Shown one piece after another: positions 62,123-64,000 of a stretch of DNA of 64,000 bases; position 1 is the first letter of the stretch, and each line of letters begins with the position of its first letter. The position numbers and the translations under genes were made by a program. Source of the DNA: Pseudomonadota bacterium (GTDB lineage Bacteria > Myxococcota_A > Polyangia > Haliangiales > Haliangiaceae); the NCBI GenBank assembly GCA_022360315.1, contig JAKSDA010000305.1, forward strand, positions 1-64,000, written 5' to 3'. Under the pieces are notes generated by a model. That model saw nothing but the letters and a program-made list of their open reading frames with translations, made no database searches and had not been told where the DNA came from.

Positions 62123-63721
62123 GTGAACTCGGCTTCGCATTCCTCGCCGGGATGGCCAGAGGTCGTGGCTGGTCTTGGCCTCGCGTGTACATTCACCCTG
62201 GCCAGCTGTGCCCGACCGCATGGTGCAGAACACGCCTGGCAGCCCGAAAGAGAGCAAGCGAGTCACCCTCTGGCCGGGTACGAGGCGCACTTCTGGCTCA
62301 CCTGGAACGGAGCCCGGATCGGCGATGCCGCAGAGAGCTTGCGCCGGCGCGACGGCGGTATGCGCTTCGAGCGCCGCGAGCGCATGTCTGTGTGGCGCGG
62401 CGATACACTCGTGCACAGCGAAACCACCATTGCCGCACTCACCGATGCCGAACTGTCGGCCCGAGAAATCACGGTTTGGCAGATATCTGATCAATCAGTG
62501 TTGCGAGGCCGGGCCCGTCGCGGCGACGGCGGCGAATGGGTCGCCCGCTACGGCGACGAGGAGACCCGCCGATTGCCGGGCGAGGCAGTGCCCGCCGAGC
62601 TGGTCCCGCTGCTGATTGCGGCCCGATGGCACACCCGGGGTAGGGCACCGAAACCCGGCCAAAAAGTCTTCGATGGGCTGGTCATCCTGGCCGGCTATGG
62701 ATTTGCCACTGCCCGTCTCACCGTGGTCTCCGGCAACGGCCGAGAGCAGACCGCGACATTGCACACGCCACACGGGATCATGCGCGGCCGCTTTATGCTG
62801 ACCCAGAACGGCACAGTGGCCAGGGTGCACGCCCGCGATGGCGTGGGGGCGGTGCGGGTCGATCGGCGCGACCGGGCGCTGCCATTCCAGCCGCCAGAAC
62901 TGGTCGACTCGACCAGTCTGCCCATCGTGCCGACGAATGATCGGTCACATGATCAGTCAGTCGAGTTGCCGCGAGGTCCCGGCTGGGCAGGCCAGGACCT
63001 CGAGCCAACCGCCGGCATCACTACATCCGTCGCGGATGAAGTGGGACTTTTTATCGCGCCGGTGACTCGACAACCGCCGCCACCTCTACCTGGCCAGAAG
63101 GTCGAAGTAGGTCAAGATAGCTGGTACGTGAGGCTTTATCCCGGCGATGTCACGCCGGTTGTCGAGCTCTCGGTCAAGGGCGATCGGACAAAAAGGACGG
63201 TCTGGACGCCGGGGCGTCCGGACCGCGGCGGGCACGGAGTGTCGAACCAGGGGTCGGGTCCGCGCAGCAGTGATCCCGCGCTACGCCGTCTCGCTGATAG
63301 AATCATCGCTGACTCAAGTACACGAGATCAGCGGGACGAGATCGTGGCTCTTGCCACTGCAGACCTACTCGACGACGATCTGGGCAGTTCGGCGATCAGT
63401 GCCCGCGCTGCGCTGGCGGTGGGCCGCGGCGATTGCACTGCCCACGCCGCTCTGTTCGTGGCACTGGCCAGGGCGCGAGGCATACCGGCCCGTCTGGTGA
63501 CCGGCTACCGCATTGATGGCGATCGCCTGGTCCGTCACCGCTGGGCCATCGCCCGGGCCGACCGGGCCTGGATCGCCGTTGATCCGACCTATGGCGAGGC
63601 GCCCACCGGACCGCACCTGGTTGGACTGGCAGTGCACGAGGGCAGCTTTGCCGATATGGCCCTGGCCGATGAGCTGGCTTTTTCCGGCTTCGTCCATGCC
63701 CGCGCTTACTGGGTGCAGTGA
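62123..63721 (+). CDS. Lipoprotein with transglutaminase-like domain
   Basis: A 532-residue predicted lipoprotein, starting at GTG 62123, with lipobox TLASC (Cys29). The first about 250 residues form a beta-rich domain of unknown fold ('FWLTWNGARIGDAAESL', 'LPIVPTNDRSHDQS'). The C-terminal domain is transglutaminase/protease-like with the triad Cys438 (GDCTAHAALFVALARARGIPARLVTGY), His472 (VRHRW) and Asp487 (AWIAVDPTYGEAP). Such periplasmic enzymes crosslink or cleave peptides. It is divergent from the SDR gene across 64 bases. Confidence 0.88.
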   Translation: MNSASHSSPGWPEVVAGLGLACTFTLASCARPHGAEHAWQPEREQASHPLAGYEAHFWLTWNGARIGDAAESLRRRDGGMRFERRERMSVWRGDTLVHSETTIAALTDAELSAREITVWQISDQSVLRGRARRGDGGEWVARYGDEETRRLPGEAVPAELVPLLIAARWHTRGRAPKPGQKVFDGLVILAGYGFATARLTVVSGNGREQTATLHTPHGIMRGRFMLTQNGTVARVHARDGVGAVRVDRRDRALPFQPPELVDSTSLPIVPTNDRSHDQSVELPRGPGWAGQDLEPTAGITTSVADEVGLFIAPVTRQPPPPLPGQKVEVGQDSWYVRLYPGDVTPVVELSVKGDRTKRTVWTPGRPDRGGHGVSNQGSGPRSSDPALRRLADRIIADSSTRDQRDEIVALATADLLDDDLGSSAISARAALAVGRGDCTAHAALFVALARARGIPARLVTGYRIDGDRLVRHRWAIARADRAWIAVDPTYGEAPTGPHLVGLAVHEGSFADMALADELAFSGFVHARAYWVQ

Positions 63722-63752
63722 GCCGCGTCCCATCATCTCGATGGGAGCTCAC
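63718..63752. terminator. Hairpin over the transglutaminase stop codon
   Basis: Two stacked stems, GTGAGC/GCTCAC and TCCCATC/GATGGGA, with a CGCG bulge and a 5-nt loop. The stop codon lies within it. It may terminate both this gene and the convergent GST-like gene. No T-tract is present. Confidence 0.5.
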
Positions 63753-63842
63753 GGATGAACCACCCAGTACACAATTCCAACCAACCCCAAATCCGCCAAT
63801 TCCCAGTCTCCGGCCAAGGGAGTTTTTAAGACCCCGTTTAAG

Positions 63843-64000
63843 TTAACTCCGAGCCCCATTGCGGGCGCCTGGTGCCGAGTTCTCAGCTTCCGCAAATACC
63901 CGCCGGAAGGAGGGCCGCTCGCCGAGATTGCGGACATATGCCCGCAACGTGTCCGAGAGCGGCGTACCCATCATGCTGATCCAGGTCAAAGTCGAACCGA
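63843..64000 (-). CDS. Partial gene: C-terminal end of a probable glutathione S-transferase
   Basis: An open frame entering from the right edge (first base outside the window) and ending in TAA at 63843. The visible peptide is about 51 residues with 'SMMGTPLSDTLRAYVRNLGERPSFRRVFAEAE', the pattern of the last helices of GSTs ('Y-x-x-x-L-x-x-R-P-S/A-F-x-R'). No start is visible. Function is otherwise unreadable here. Confidence 0.6.
   Translation of the reverse strand, partial: GSTLTWISMMGTPLSDTLRAYVRNLGERPSFRRVFAEAENSAPGARNGARS

Noticed and set aside
63749..63937. A 62-codon minus-strand frame near the right edge
   Set aside because: The GST-like frame overlapping it has a recognisable C-terminal pattern; this one does not.

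Overview
This is a GC-rich, gene-dense window with long co-directional blocks. I infer a predatory-type deltaproteobacterium of the Myxococcota, most like the Haliangium/Kofleriaceae group. The basis is very large TPR proteins, many lipoproteins, a Cys-rich lipoprotein with a PVDAPPVDAP tail, a FecR/AgmX-type lipoprotein and a secreted protease with PKD and PPC domains. This placement rests on family knowledge and was not checked by any search.

Layout. 1-240: a hairpin and a truncated copy of a small mobile element. 241-4027: an eCIS-associated (contractile injection system) remnant on the minus strand, made of a DUF4157/eCIS-core protein, a WD40-like propeller and only the N-terminal part of an eCIS-type AAA ATPase. 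4263-8703: a lipoprotein esterase and the conserved xerC-hslV-hslU block. 8885-17376: lipoproteins, an EF-G paralogue, a TPR envelope protein, a HEAT protein and carB. 17423-21635: a GFA protein, then TetR, a Notum/pectinacetylesterase-like lipoprotein with three unusual C-terminal repeats, and an unknown membrane-anchored protein. 21830-34552: two giant paralogous TPR proteins. 34693-37385: hutH and an AraC-type regulator. 37810-49829: a plus-strand carbohydrate and redox island (antiporter, flavoprotein, GH63 glucosidase, SDR, aquaporin, GMC oxidoreductase, VOC protein, GH133 debranching-type enzyme) ending in a wrecked NAD(P)H-hydrate epimerase gene that carries a complete MITE. 50071-56687: secreted protease, DUF72 protein, beta-barrel protein, FecR lipoprotein, Uma2 protein. 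56839-64000: membrane pyrophosphatase, a class IV aminotransferase/sulfotransferase pair, a sugar-epimerase-like SDR, a transglutaminase lipoprotein and the C-terminal end of a probable GST.

Working together. The xerC-hslVU block is ordinary housekeeping. The island at 39104-49315 has tight spacing and several ATGA overlaps, so it is probably co-transcribed; it would release glucose from alpha-glucosides or glucosylated compatible solutes, oxidise it, and move small neutral solutes or water. The DUF4157-propeller-ATPase trio looks like a satellite or decaying edge of an injection-system locus.

Most unusual signals. Two short pieces of housekeeping genes lie in ectopic places: a 77-bp carB piece (source 16834-16910) at 37480-37556, and the 3' end of the pyrophosphatase gene (source 58951-59003) at 61092-61145, where read antisense it supplies the last 15 residues and stop codon of the SDR gene. 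A 159-bp MITE at 49541-49699 sits in frame in a pseudogene with a visible TAA target duplication. A perfect 19-bp x 6 tandem repeat overlaps a stop codon at 39844-39957. I saw no rRNA, tRNA, CRISPR array or full insertion sequence.
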